DNA of 64,000 nt from Owenia fusiformis (taxonomy: Eukaryota; Annelida; Polychaeta; Sabellida; Oweniidae). The stretch spans positions 3,540,356 to 3,604,355 of the forward strand of contig CAIIXF020000005.1 of the NCBI GenBank assembly GCA_903813345.2, in the 5' to 3' direction. Under the pieces are notes generated by a model that ran no database searches, was not told the DNA's origin, and was given only the letters and a program-made list of their open reading frames with translations. This document shows, piece by piece, positions 1 through 11,959 of the stretch (position 1 is the first letter of the stretch; each line of letters starts with the position of its first letter). Position numbers and translations under genes: made by a program.

Positions 1-469
1 TTTTCTGGAGCGTTTGAAAATAATGATTAAAATATGCTTCAAATAATGTTTTGAGTTCCTTTATATCTAGGTATCAGCATACAAAATTTGAACCAAATCT
101 GTCCACTGGTATTTGAATTATAAAAGATCGTCTTTTTTACAAAAAAGGCGGCCATTTTGAATTCAGCTATCATCTCTCAATTTCTTCTCAAGCAGAGCTC
201 TTTTGTCGCTATAGCTAGATATTGTACGGACATCATCACTGTTCCACAACTAGTTGCTTTTACGGAACGTCAATGTAACAAAATGGATGAACTTCCTGGA
301 TATTTTCTCGATTTAAACTTACGTTGAAGTCATGTTGCGGATCATCATTTGGCACAAAGTTAGACAGTATAGTCTAGGTTTTAGGAATGCTCTCAGTTTG
401 GAACTGGATTTTTAAATAAAGCTGCAATTCATGCATTTAGACCATCGCTTTTGTTACATTGGTAATATA
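1..469. other. No gene seen; AT-rich intergenic DNA
   Basis: No open frame with recognisable protein character, no splice-bounded exon and no RNA gene was seen here. The sequence is AT-rich, single-copy-looking DNA next to the foldback element that starts near 470. Confidence 0.5.
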
Positions 470-1020
470 ACGGACTTTATTTCCAATACTTCTAAATTTT
501 CCCAATTTTTTCCTCAATTACAGTAGGTCGAAAATTGATGATTTTGATGAATTTTTGAAAATCGTCATTCCCATGTAAACCAATTGAAAATGGTGGGTTT
601 GGGGCAAATCAGAAATCAAGATATCTATTCAGTAAAAGATTCAGCAAAAAATATATGTATATAGAAAATTGAATTGTCTAACTCTTTTGTACACTAAGTG
701 TTTAGTTTACTTGGTAAATACTAAAGTTACAGAGCTTCAAAGTCATTTTTGAAAAGCATTTTTCGGCTCCTGTGTCAATGGAAGAGGTTTTTTGAAAAAC
801 AATTTTGACTTTAGAGACTTATAACTTTGTTGAACTGAAGAAACGTATCAACTTTTTGTTAAATAAAGTTAGCAAATTCAATTGCTTGCCTAACTTGTAT
901 TTTTGCAAGGACTCGGGTCGATGGGTATTCTGTCAAATGACTTGGGGCAACCCTACCATTTCCCATTGGTTAACATGGAAAAAAATTGAGAAAATTTGGA
1001 GGTATTGGAAATAAAGTCAA
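470..1020. repeat. Foldback (long inverted repeat) element, about 550 bp
   Basis: The segment around 472-512 reappears as its reverse complement around 975-1018; the shared core reads GGACTTTATTTCCAATACTT on the left. Shorter inverted matches occur further in, such as ATTGAATTG near 670 and CAATTC near 880, so the whole block can fold back around a centre near 750. No transposase frame is present, which suggests a non-autonomous foldback or MITE-type element. The 69-codon frame inside it is part of the repeat and not a gene. Confidence 0.6.
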
Positions 1021-1939
1021 ATTACGTTTCCATCAATAGTATAAGTATTTTCATCGTAGGTTAAGTAAATAAAAATGCAAAGGTAAAGAGGCTTTAACAC
1101 GTAGTTCAATGGGGAAGCTAAGGTTGCCAAACTTATGGAGGGGAGTGTACCAACTTTCATCCCATATCATCTAAATATGTTAAAGTTATGGTTGCCATGG
1201 TAACGGTGGTGAGAAGTATACGGAGCAGTTCCAGAATATCGGTAAAATGCGATAAATTTCTAGAATATAACCATTTGAAAGAGTGTTTATTATTGTATTT
1301 CCTATCAATGTTTTGTTTTGTTCAATATTGTATTATTGTTGCTATAGTGTTAAGTTCTAGTATAATGATATCACTGATACATATCAAAACTATGAAATGT
1401 TACTAACCAGTATTAGAAATATTATACACGTGCTTAGAAAAATGGTCCCTGAATCAATAGGAATATATTGCACATTATAAATGTACCAATTCACAAAGCA
1501 ACGAAAACAAATCTTACAATGGAATGTCTTGACATTGAACCTTTTTATACAATGCCCCATATTCACCTGATAAAGTCACTTGAGACTTTAACTCAATGGA
1601 CATCCAAAAGCCATATTTGTTAGAAGTTCAATAGAAAAATGAAATGGAACGCGGCTTGAAACCAAGAATGTTATCAGTAATCTGAAAGACGGCAGCTGTT
1701 GTCTTGTCTTTTCTCATGTGAAGATGCACAATGAAAGTAAAAATAATATTGGGAAATGCTCATTACTGGATAACAATGCTTGGAAATACATGTTACCGGA
1801 TATACATGTAGTAGTAATATGATATGATCAAATAGTGTTACAGTACACTAATCATCATTCTGATGTGGTAAATAATTTGATATAAAATAGGAGAATTGAT
1901 GGAGTGCATGAATGTTATGAGCAGGAGAAAGAATTATAG
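1021..1939. other. No gene seen
   Basis: Short frames only, with no family resemblance and no convincing splice sites. Nothing supportable was found here. Confidence 0.4.
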
Positions 1940-2620
1940 TAGTAATAGTAAAGGTCCATGTGCAGTATGGCAAGTGATTTTAGACTGTCATATCTTTCAC
2001 CATGACTACTTTCAAGGCATAAATACAGTGTTTCTTTTTATTAAAACAATATGTTTTCCTTCAAGTGAAGTCCCCATGATGATAAACATATCGATCGAAC
2101 AATTCGAAAAACTATAAATGGGGACCCCACGTCAACAATTTTTTCAAAATGTTGAACTTATTTGCTCAAAAGAGGATCTTGTTTTTCTGATTTTTATTGC
2201 ATGAAAAGATTATTCAACAAGGGGTCCAAAACATCTTAGTAGTAGAATGCAAAGTAGAATGCATGGTATTGAAAGTCTAGTTTTGAAGATATCAATTTTC
2301 GATGACCAAAATCATGCTGAAAACAATGGATAACATGAGTTTTCCCTATGGGAAAATAACATGGGAAATGTGGTTTTTAACTTTATCGCATTTCAATACC
2401 CATTCCCCTTTCAGAAGTTTTTAATATAGTGTAGAAGAAACTTTTGATATATTTAAATTGAGAAAAACAAGATCCTCTTTTAGAGAATAAGCCTTGCATT
2501 TTTAGAAAAGTGACAAGGTTGGGTCCTAATCCATAATTTTTCAGAGAATTTTTCATGGTGAAAGATGTAACTGTCTACAATAACTTGCCATACTGCACAT
2601 TGACCTTTATTCATTAAAGT
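1940..2620. repeat. Imperfect palindromic MITE-like element, about 680 bp
   Basis: AAAGGTCCATGTGCAGTATG near 1949 is matched in reverse complement near 2590-2610. Further in, AAGAGGATCTTGTTTTTCT near 2170-2190 is matched by the complement of AGAAAAACAAGATCCTCTTT near 2460-2480. The two arms therefore pair over several hundred bases with mismatches. There is no coding capacity. It is probably an old non-autonomous DNA transposon; its exact ends and target duplication are not clear. Confidence 0.6.
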
Positions 2621-3719
2621 CTCACGCACTAAAAAGTAAAAATGTTACATTAAGATACAAAACATATTTAATATAAGTTAAAACAGCGCCTGGCCGATGC
2701 CGACCTATGAGAGACCATTGACTGTTACTATTTCACGCCTTTTGGCTAACATCTTGATAATACATTTTCCAAGTTGCCTTTGTTTAGTTTTTTCATTCAT
2801 AATAATATTTTGCAAGACTTGTATACATGTTAACGCTGGGAATACTAAACCACAAAGACCCGAAGTTAGGTATAAGGGGCTAAATTATGCCTGCCATTAA
2901 CAGAGGTAAAAAAATTACCAAAAAATAAAATCCAAATTTTTCACAATTTGGAGAACATAATGCAACAGAAAATAATACATAAAATTTTTAAATATATGAT
3001 CTAGGTTTCTAAGCTATACATTTGAGGTTATTTTTCTTATCACTACGAAAATATTATGTAATCACTGTAGCGACGTTTTGTATTGTTTCTCAGGTATTGA
3101 TAAAATTAATGCTACAAATGAATCACTTTTATGTTAGAATGACAAATGCTTAAATTATGCTAGTTTTTCACAAATGGTTCTCAATACATTTTTACTCAGC
3201 GGTGAACATTAAAAATAAAGGAGGGCCTATTGCTCTTATTATCTTTCCAAAACCTGCTTATATCCAGCGGTAAGGTCAAAGAAGAAACAACCATCAGAAA
3301 ACTTGATGATAGCCAGCAGTAACGTCGAGGAAGAATTGTAAGGCGTTCGATTGCATATGACTCTAATTGATTATTGGACATGCCCTTGGAATATATGAAC
3401 ATTCCAATACCTCTGTAACAATCAATTAGATATAAATCTTACCTATTTGTTATTGTATTATGTTTTATAAAACATGAACACTATTACTAATTTGTTGTTT
3501 GACCCCTTGCGATTATATGGAAAACATCTGGTAATAAAATGTTTTAAATGGTAAGAAAACTAATATGTTCCCAATCATAAATTACCTAAATATTCCACAC
3601 AATTTTGTTTAATCTGCTTGGCTCATATTCGAAAAATCAAGCAAAATCTGAAAAACACACTTACGTATTTACACTAATTAAACACCGACACCTACAGTAA
3701 AATTAATATATATTTCTAC
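2621..3719. other. No gene seen
   Basis: AT-rich sequence with short, non-distinctive frames on both strands. A short self-similar stretch occurs around 3250-3330, where two segments resemble CAGCGGTAA(G/C)GTC(A/G)A followed by GAAGAA. No function can be assigned. Confidence 0.4.
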
Positions 3720-5700
3720 GTTTTTTATTTATTTATTTATTTTGTTTGCAAATTAAACATAATTATACAATATATTATAATACATGACAATACATCAATA
3801 CACATACATAGTATATTCAATTTTTTTAAAAGATCCCTAAGCTATTTTTAGAACAACATTTTTTTCACTCTTCATCATATCTAAATTGTTTATGTATAAT
3901 TTCAGTCGGTTGATTAGTGTTTTCAAAATTTATATTCTTGTATCTGTCCATATTATTTGAGTTCTTAACCCAATTGGAATAAATTGTGTATCCAACCTTT
4001 TGTGAGAATTACATTTCTTGACTGAGAGACATTGCCTTCCAACATATAGAACCCTAAAATACAATGTTTTCATTAGATATCACATCTTAAGATATTTCTA
4101 ATTTTTTGTCAAATATTTTGTACAATCTTACAGTCCAGTAATAAATGTTTTGGAGTTTGTATCACTCTACATTCACTACAATACACTACAATACTGGTTA
4201 ATTTCTTTATTCCATTTGTATAGTAGCCCGGACAGAATTGTTCAATGGTCACTTTTTCTTTAATAACTTTTCTAATTTTCAGTATTATCAAAATCTGATT
4301 ACATATTTGAAAACTAGAGTAACATTCTGACATACCAAAAAAATATTTAAGGAACATCTCTTTATTTATTGATATTGTAGGTGTTCATAGTATGAGTGAC
4401 GCAAATACAGAATTCACCATTTTGTCTCATATTTGTTCAAAAATGGCGGCACGTTTTGTGGTTTCAATGTTCAGTTGAAAGTTAATATTTAAGAAATGTC
4501 ACAGGCCTACGAAATCATGTAGACTGCTGCCATGGTATGAGGTAATGACTGCATTTATAACCTTTTGTTTTTAATTGACTTGTATGTATACCAGTACTTA
4601 AAAAGGTTTTTACATTGTATGTACAGTATATTGGTAAGGTCGCAGGACTTAACGTTTTTTGGCCATTCCATTGTTACTCGTAGTGGATTTGCAACCCTAG
4701 TTTCGTTTAACCTGTGCAACTATAGGGTCATCCTGCCACAGTTTGTAATGTATTTCTCAGTCACAGGCCTCTTAATCCATCCTTGACATGCATGTGAATT
4801 TTTCTTCAGCTTTTCAATGGCCTCTGAGATGGCTGTTTGGAGCTCTTGAAAAGATTGAGGACCTACTCTCATCACATCCCACACATTGGGGCGCCACCTT
4901 TTCAAATCCTCTTGAACACAACCCCGAACATTTCAATAGAATTGATTCAATATACCCTCGGATGGAGTTAATTTCTTGTATTTGATGAAGGTCAGTTGCT
5001 GCTGCATTACATCAGGATTGTAACTGTGGCAGCATGGCCCTATAGTTCTATGACAATCTTTAAATATTAACTTTCAACTGAACATTCAAATTCACAAAAT
5101 ATGCCGCCATTTTGAACAAATATGAGTCATACTATGAAGGCCTATAATTTCAATTAATTAAGAGATATTCCCTAAATATTTTTTTTGTATGTCAGAATTT
5201 TACTCTAGTTTTCAAATATGTGATCAGACTATGATAATACTGAAAATTAAAAAAGTTATTAAGGAAAAAGTGACCATTGAACAATTCTGTCCGGGCTACT
5301 ATAGTATTACCACACGCTAAAATATTATGGAAAAGCTTAAAATTAAATTCTGCATGTTTTTATATCATATTTTTAATTTTTGAATCATATGCTTTCCAAT
5401 GGAAAGTTTTACATCTTGGTGTGCTGAACATTGTTGCCCAATGTCTTTCCATAATGCTTCTTTCCTGTTTACTTTCTAGTAAAATATTATACAATCGTTT
5501 AGCATTGATATGCTGTATATGTATCCATTTACCATCTTTCATAAGGAAATTGTTTTTTTGCTTTTATATTTGTATATTTTTCTGTTTTTCTATCCAAATT
5601 TTGGGTGAGGTTATTTAAATAACCTTTTATTCGTATATATTCTATCATCCAATTGTGTTTCTTTATCAATTTATTCAGAATATACTGCTCATCAACGAAA
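3720..5700 (-). pseudogene. Decayed LINE (Tx1/L1-like) 3' part with inverted duplication
   Basis: Two minus-strand segments read like C-terminal regions of Tx1/L1-type LINE polyproteins. At 5360-5542 there is a piece with KRLYNILLES and a following W-rich stretch; at 4109-4357 there is a zinc-knuckle-like CSEC followed by PKHLLLDC. Between them, 4200-4510 and 5050-5305 are inverted copies of one another (for example AGCCCGGACAGAATTGTTCA near 4226, inverted near 5279-5300). A later element or rearrangement has therefore duplicated part of the LINE in opposite orientation. The central 4510-5050 segment has a short minus frame (4720-4905) of unknown origin. Stops and frameshifts make this a relic. 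Confidence 0.5.
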
Positions 5701-7740
5701 AATCCATCTTTAACCCTATCAATGCTACAAAAAAAGGCAAATATTTCATTTTGCTGCTAATTCAAGAATGAAGAGCTTTTGCCTCAGTGCTAGACTTTTC
5801 ATGGTAAAATAGAGAAAATTAGGCCTCGGTATATCTGACTTCATAACTTAGTCATTATTTCCGATGGAACCATGTATGATACATCGTTGGAAAGCTAAAA
5901 TGATTATCTTGATGAATAAATTATTCAAATATGCAAATTAGATATGATGTCATCAATATGGCCGCCATTTTACTTATTAGAAAAATAACGCTGTAAAATA
6001 CAATTCATAGGTAATCATGAATTAATCCATTTGCCCCTACATCACATCCAATCAAATATAAATTATAAAAAAGGACAAAAAGCTAGACAAAAATATATTT
6101 GCCCATGAATTTGTCATTTGCAGATGATATCTGGAACAATACATAGCACCGTCGGCCGACCATAACGTTTATAATCTTATCAAAGCTCATTTTCTACTAA
6201 AATCCTTGATTTTTTACCAAAATATTGATGGTATTACAAAAACAATTAATTATTACATTTGTATCTTATTTTGTCTACTGATATCAATACATAATATAAA
6301 TATGAAGTTAATTAAATCATTCTGGATCAATACATGTATAGAAGATAAGAGAATTTCACACATACATATATCAATATCTGTTACCATGACAACGGGTAAG
6401 TGGATGTAACATTTTGTAAGAATTTGCAATTTACAGTACAATTAATTCACTAGCGTCCAGATTGATTTCAATTCTATCCTCAAAAAAAATCTGCTCAAAG
6501 TTTTAACTTATTGTTGGCATTATGGCAATGAATATATGTTACCATGGCAACAGATTATGGTTTAACTTGACAAGTCATGCTTAGTTTGTTTGTTTGTTTG
6601 TTTTATTCATTATTTATATTGAAAAGTTACAGTCGTATAAATTGGACATTTAGATTGATTGATTTATGCCCCTTGTATTTTCCTTTAATTTTTTCCCATC
6701 ATTTTTACATTTCAACCTACAGATTGTTGGTTGAAGAAGGTATTGAATGAGATATATTCTGTGCTATAGTATTACTATATATTCATGTTCAATGTGTCTG
6801 CCAGCAGGAGTTGCCCAAATTCATATCCTCTCCTCTTGCTGTTAAGAAGAAACATTTCAAATGAAACCCTTTCCACATTCTGTCCTGGAATGGTGACAGG
6901 TCCCTAGCTGGCTTCACAGAACATACTGCTTTTCTTGTTGTCAGGTAATATCCCTGGCCAATGGCTTAGTGCATTAACTAAAGTGCAGGACAGGAGGCAG
7001 TTGCAAGGCCCTCAATCAGGTCAATCATAAATGAGTATCTGAAAACAAACATCAGTAATATTATTTATAAATGTTCACTTACATTGAAATCGATATATAT
7101 ACTCGTATATTGTGATGTATATTCAAAATTGTAATTGATATTAAAAGAAAAGAAAATATCATTTTACATCAGTTTCTTTAAAAAAGATACAATACTTTTG
7201 TTACATGATTACACTGCCATATGAGGGTTATGGAAATTCATAATCAGACTTGACAGTCAAGGGCTAGCTAATGATATGAGCAGCTGTTGAGAACAGTTGC
7301 AAACTCGACACCTACTGTAGTGAAAAGATTAGCTAGTATATGTACATGCTGACATGAGTATTCTTAAACTACATACCTTTGCATTGTCTTTTCTGTATCT
7401 GTGTGCTCAATGTAAGAGTTAAGCAGCATTCAACTGAGTATTGCAACGCCCACTTTATGCCAGTATTGGAGTTCATCCATCACTGTGTGATCATTTGATC
7501 TGTGCTATCCACTGTCCCCATCGGTTGTTATCCTGCAATATGTAAATGATTAGGCTATCTTATTATCATTTGTATAACAAATATTAGTTTTACTTATCAT
7601 ATGAACGAATTTCAGAAAATGCGCTATATGTTCAATAAATATTTTGTACAAATCTATGTACCACGATTCCTTTCTTGAGACATGTATTTCACTGAGTCTG
7701 TTCAATGTGTTCTTTCTACTGTTTAGTAGTTACAATATAC
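5701..7740. other. No gene seen; simple repeat near 6586-6604
   Basis: No convincing coding exon was found. A short GTTT microsatellite lies near 6586-6604. The remaining sequence shows scattered short frames without protein-family character. Confidence 0.4.
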
Positions 7741-7870
7741 ACCAGTCAGAAATAATATACAAATATTTAATTCTATTGAGGTTGAATACTTGTGCATCTT
7801 TCAATAGTGATATTTCACGAAGCCCGAAGTGCAAGTTGAATATCTTGTGAAAGCGTCAAGTGTCAAGCAT
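7741..7870. repeat. Hairpin element with GCCC apex, copy 1
   Basis: CTTTCAATAGTGATATTTCACGAAGCCCGAAGTGCAAGTTGAATATCTTGTGAAAG folds as two arms around the apex GAAGCCCGAAG. The outer flanks (TATTTAATTCTAT on the left, ATAGAATTAAATA on the right) also pair. It resembles the more perfect hairpins at 8590-8742 and 34185-34320 in layout, though not in most of its sequence. It has no coding potential. Confidence 0.5.
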
Positions 7871-7927
7871 TCACCAAAAATAGAATTAAATATTTATTTT
7901 ATTATTCACTGTTATATTCCTCCCTCA

Positions 7928-7963
7928 CATATATGCACGGACTTTAAAGTCCGTGCATATATG
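7928..7963. repeat. Perfect 36 bp palindrome
   Basis: CATATATGCACGGACTTT is followed at once by its exact reverse complement, with no spacer and a centre between 7945 and 7946. No gene adjoins it. It may be a terminal remnant of a hairpin element or the closed tip of a former inverted repeat. Confidence 0.85.
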
Positions 7964-8198
7964 GAATGACAAACTATTGATGTCTAATTGACGATTTGCG
8001 ATCAACGAATGGATTCTATCTTTTAGTGACGTCACAATTAGGCCAGCCAGCTTTAGATGCTTGATTTTGAGAGATTATCTTCTATGTTTTATGCTTTATT
8101 GATTAATTTTTCACAAACGCGTTCGATTTGACTAGATCAACATTCATGCTAAGCATATACCAAGTCTAAGATCTTACTGACATGATTTAGATAGCGGT

Positions 8199-8240
8199 TA
8201 AGCGCCCCCCCCCGGTTTTGACAAAAACGGGGGGCGCTTA
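8199..8240. repeat. Short inverted repeat with homopolymer stem
   Basis: TAAGCGCC plus a run of C and GGTTTTG is answered by CAAAAACGGGGGGCGCTTA. The stem is about 17 bp with a tiny loop. It is probably a tiny foldback element; no function is inferred. Confidence 0.6.
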
Positions 8241-8589
8241 TAGGCATCGATGTTTAATATGAATTTCACCCAAACTTCGCATATACATAGATAAACTCAT
8301 GATCTAGTCAAATCGGCATACCTGGTAAATATCCGACCCATGGTTTTCATAAAAGAAACGACAATATTTTTAGCTCAAAACTGCCACGTGTCCGCCATTT
8401 CGTGATTCCATCATTTCTAATATCATTTCTATGTGACGTCACACCAATAAGACTAAACACGTGACAACAGTATCCATAAACAAAATTCCTGAATTCTGAT
8501 CGCAAAAGGTCAATTAATCATAAAAATGTACCCCCGAATATATACAATTAAAATTACACTGGACTAAGTTGTGACAGATGAATATTAAG

Positions 8590-8742
8590 CAAATATTTCA
8601 TTCTATGGAGGGCAATACCTGTTCATCTTTCAATGATTTTTGCGGTATGTATTGCCCGCAGCCCGTAGGGCGAGGGAAATACATGATGCAAAAATCATTG
8701 AAAGTGCAACAGGTATTGCCCGAACATAGAATGAAATATTTG
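8590..8742. repeat. Hairpin element with GCCC apex, copy 2
   Basis: CAAATATTTCATTCTATG at the left end is matched exactly by CATAGAATGAAATATTTG at the right. Inside these, GGGCAATACCTGTTC pairs with GCAACAGGTATTGCCC, CAATGATTTTTGC pairs with GCAAAAATCATTG, and the apex is GCAGCCCGTAGGGCGAGGG. The element is a nearly continuous 150 bp stem-loop and a clear MITE-type foldback. Confidence 0.75.
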
Positions 8743-8986
8743 TTTTATTATATCATTGCTAGACATTCCCTATGATCATTTATTTTAATCAATTAATATA
8801 TCATTAATCCATAAGTGAACATAATTACGTACAAGTATCATTGAATGGTACACTTTATTTTCGTCCAGTGTAGTTGTCAGAATTCCCGGGCGGGCAATAC
8901 GCCGGGCAATACGTCTTTTATTATCCTAAAATTGAGGGAGCTGTGAAATACGTTATGGTATTTTTGATCACATGGTACTGACTGAA

Positions 8987-10371
8987 GGTACGTTCACACC
9001 AACGGCGAATGCCACGCTTTAAATCGGCGAGCAAAGCGCCGTCATTTTTGTCATTTTTCTTCATACCAACGGCGCTTTGATGGCGCTTTAAAGCGGCTTG
9101 TAAAGCGGCACCAAAGCGTAACAAAGTTTGATTAAAGCGTCGGGGTCGTAATAGGTCGTAGAAAAGCTCAGAGTAAAACGGGATATTCGGCAAGAGCGCC
9201 AAAAAATTTTAAACTCTTAAAAAATTTTGAGCGCTCTGTTACGAATCGATTAAGCGCCGAGAGCGTATCAAAGCTTAACAAACCGTAACAAAGCTCAGAA
9301 AAACTTGATCCAAAGCGTAAAAGGTTCCTCACGCTTTGATCCCGCTTTGATCAGGCTTTGTTACGCTTGAAATCACGCTTTGAAAAGCTTTGATAAGCAT
9401 TATTACGCTTTAAATCAGGCTCTGATACGATTGCAAAACTCTGTTGTGCATTGTTACGCTCTGTTAAGCTCTGTCACGCATTGGAAAATGTCGAGATCGC
9501 CGATTCCATGCCGCTTTTGATCCAATGACTATATAAAGATGCAGTAGATCCATAAAACCATTGCATCTTTGACTCGAGAACACGATGGCAGAACAACGAG
9601 ATCCAGAAATTCCAGATGGACCAGAGCATGACCTATCTGAAGAAGACATGACGTTTGTCGCACGGCGTGATATAGCGTGTGAAAACTTTCAAGCGTAACA
9701 AAGCCTAGCAAAGCGTTTCAATCCTTGATTAAAGCGTCTCAATTCGTTGGAAAGCTTGAGAGTCCCTCAGGAAAGTGTAACAAAGAGTGTCAGATATTGA
9801 TGAAAGCGTCTGACCTCGTGTCAGATCTTCATGCCAGATCGTAGCAAATCTTGAGACATCTTAACGAAGCGTGTCAAGTGGTAACAGACCGTGAATAGAC
9901 TGGGGTCCCCGCTTTGAACCAAGCTGTGTTAAGCTTTCCTACGCTTTGAGTCAAGCTTTGTTGAGCTTTGTTACGGTTTGTTAAGCTTTGATACGCTCTC
10001 GGCGCTTCAATCAATTCGTAACAGAGCGCCCAAAATTTTTAAACAGTTTAACATTTTTTGGCGCTCTTGCCGAATATCCCGCTTTACTCCGAACTTTTCT
10101 ACGACCTATTACGATCCCGACGCTTTAATCAAGCTTTGTTACGCTTTGGTGCCGCTTTACTATCCGCTTTAAAGCGCCATCAAAGCGCCGTTGGTGCGAA
10201 CGCTTAAACAGTTTAAATTTTTTAGCGCTCTTGCCGAATATCCCGCTTTACTCCCGAGCTTTTCTACGACCTATTACGACCCCGACGCTTTAATTAAGCT
10301 TTGTTACGCTTTGGTGCCGCTTTACAAGCCGCTTTAAAGCGCCATCAAAGCGCCGTTGGTGTGAACGTACC
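8987..10371. mobile_element. Non-autonomous TIR element rich in AAAGCG/CGCTTT motifs
   Basis: The left end GGTACGTTCACACCAACGGCG is repeated exactly in inverse at the right end. Inside, the sequence is unusually rich in short words such as AAAGCGTAACAAAGC and its complement, and much of the left half mirrors the right half. A block of about 143 bp near 10055-10200 is repeated in tandem at about 10203-10345, including an internal copy of the terminal motif. No transposase frame is present; short frames inside are by-products. No target duplication could be fixed with confidence. Confidence 0.7.
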
Positions 10372-10589
10372 ATTAACGGTTTGAGAGCTATAGCTTCGTC
10401 ACCTACTAGCACATGACGGTTAATGATCTCGTTCTCTGGCTTGAAATTAGGGATCAACAGTGAAGCAAGGTTTAATGTGTTTACCTGACAGTATTTTTTC
10501 CCGTAACTGAGGGGACACTAATTCCACCGCGGGCAAGTCGTTCGGTGACACGGTTCTTTTATCTTTTTTTATCTCTTTTCGATAAGAAA
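10372..10589. other. Short intergenic gap, nothing seen
   Basis: Sequence between the TIR element ending near 10371 and the LINE relic starting near 10590. No feature was identified. Confidence 0.3.
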
Positions 10590-11453
10590 TCAAAAATTAA
10601 TTTATTAACTTTCTTTATAACATAATCAGGTACATTTAGTATTGAAGAATTATAAATTAGTTTTGAAATCCCTAAACTATTAATCACAAGAACTTTTCCA
10701 AAACAGGTCAGTTATTTTTCTTCCACGATTCAAATAATATTTCGAATTCTAAAATTTTTGGGTCCCAATTCAATTCTTCACACTTTTTAAGATCATTTCC
10801 AATATAAACTTCAAGGACTTTAATTGGTTCCTTTGTGAATTTTATATCCTTGTATAAATCTGGTTCATTGTTCTGATTTCCAAGCCATATACCATGTGTT
10901 TTATCTAAGTTTAACTTTAAGCCACTTAATTTTGAGAATTTGTTTATTTCTTCGAGAAAATATATTATTGAGTCTTTTTGTCTTAATATAATTGTTGTAT
11001 CGTCCGCATGTTGTAATATTTTAATTTCATTATTGTTTATAGTTATACCTTCTATTTTAGCATTTTTTCTATGTTATTTGACATTATTTCTGTGCATAAT
11101 ATGAATAATAGGGCAGATAATGGACACCCTTGTCTGATACCTCGTTCAATTTTAACTTCTCTTGAACAATACCCATTATTTTTCCCCAAACCTCATTTTT
11201 TCCAAGACTTTAAACATGAAACCCAATTTAACATATCATATGCTTTTCTAAAGTCTAAACTAATTAAAATGCCTTGTATATTTTCCTCATTTGCATACTT
11301 AATAACGTCAATTAGTAGTCGTGCATTTGTACCTTTGAATCTATGTTCTATGTACGCTGATTGATTTATACCTACAAGTTTTTTTTACCAAATGTTTTAA
11401 TCTGTCAAAGTAAAAGCAATTATCTTATAATCATAATTAGTTAAACTTATATA
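10590..11453 (-). pseudogene. Tx1/L1-like LINE, reverse-transcriptase part (broken)
   Basis: Read on the minus strand, the region holds reverse-transcriptase features of Tx1/L1-type LINEs: an 'ERGIRQGCPLSAL'-like stretch near 11110-11160 and a DDTTIILRQ catalytic-loop segment near 10985-11015, followed by a K(L)SGLKLNLDKT-like stretch and GIWLGNQ. Stops and small frame breaks occur, so it is not functional. It lines up with the segments at 20705-21350 and 22860-23160 as one LINE copy later split by the 11454-20704 element. Confidence 0.65.
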
Positions 11454-11959
11454 GCGGGGTCAGATGTCCAGATATAACCCCTTTTTTGTTCGGCTTTTTC
11501 AGGAAAGCAACAAACTTGGCACATTTGTAGAAACATATAATTTGAGTGGAAAATGATTTCAGGGCAAGTGGTTGTGGGTGGTCTTCATGGATTTTTTTAC
11601 CTCTGAGCCCCACACCTATCAGGTGGGGAGGGGTAAATTATAAAAAATAAATAAAAATGGTTTTAAAGTATTTTTGTTTAAATGACTTCATTTGGTGATT
11701 GCTTTGAGCCTTGAAATGATGTAAAACTCATTTTAGAAGTGGTATTTAGTGAGAAACATGCATTTAAACCCAATTATCCAGGAAAAATTCATTATTTAAA
11801 GGGCCAAATATGGGACATCCATTACTGTATTTCAAGAATGTGATGACTAATAGTCTTAAAAAAATTCACAGTAATAGAAGTATAATTGTTTATTGCAGAT
11901 AGAAAATATTGCTTTGGTAGCTGATGTATTCTCAGAGAAAAAAATTATCGAAATTTCAA

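Noticed and set aside
8921-10172. Short frames around 8921-9711 and 9978-10172
   Set aside because: They fall wholly or mostly within the AAAGCG-rich TIR element and its mirrored halves, with no protein character.
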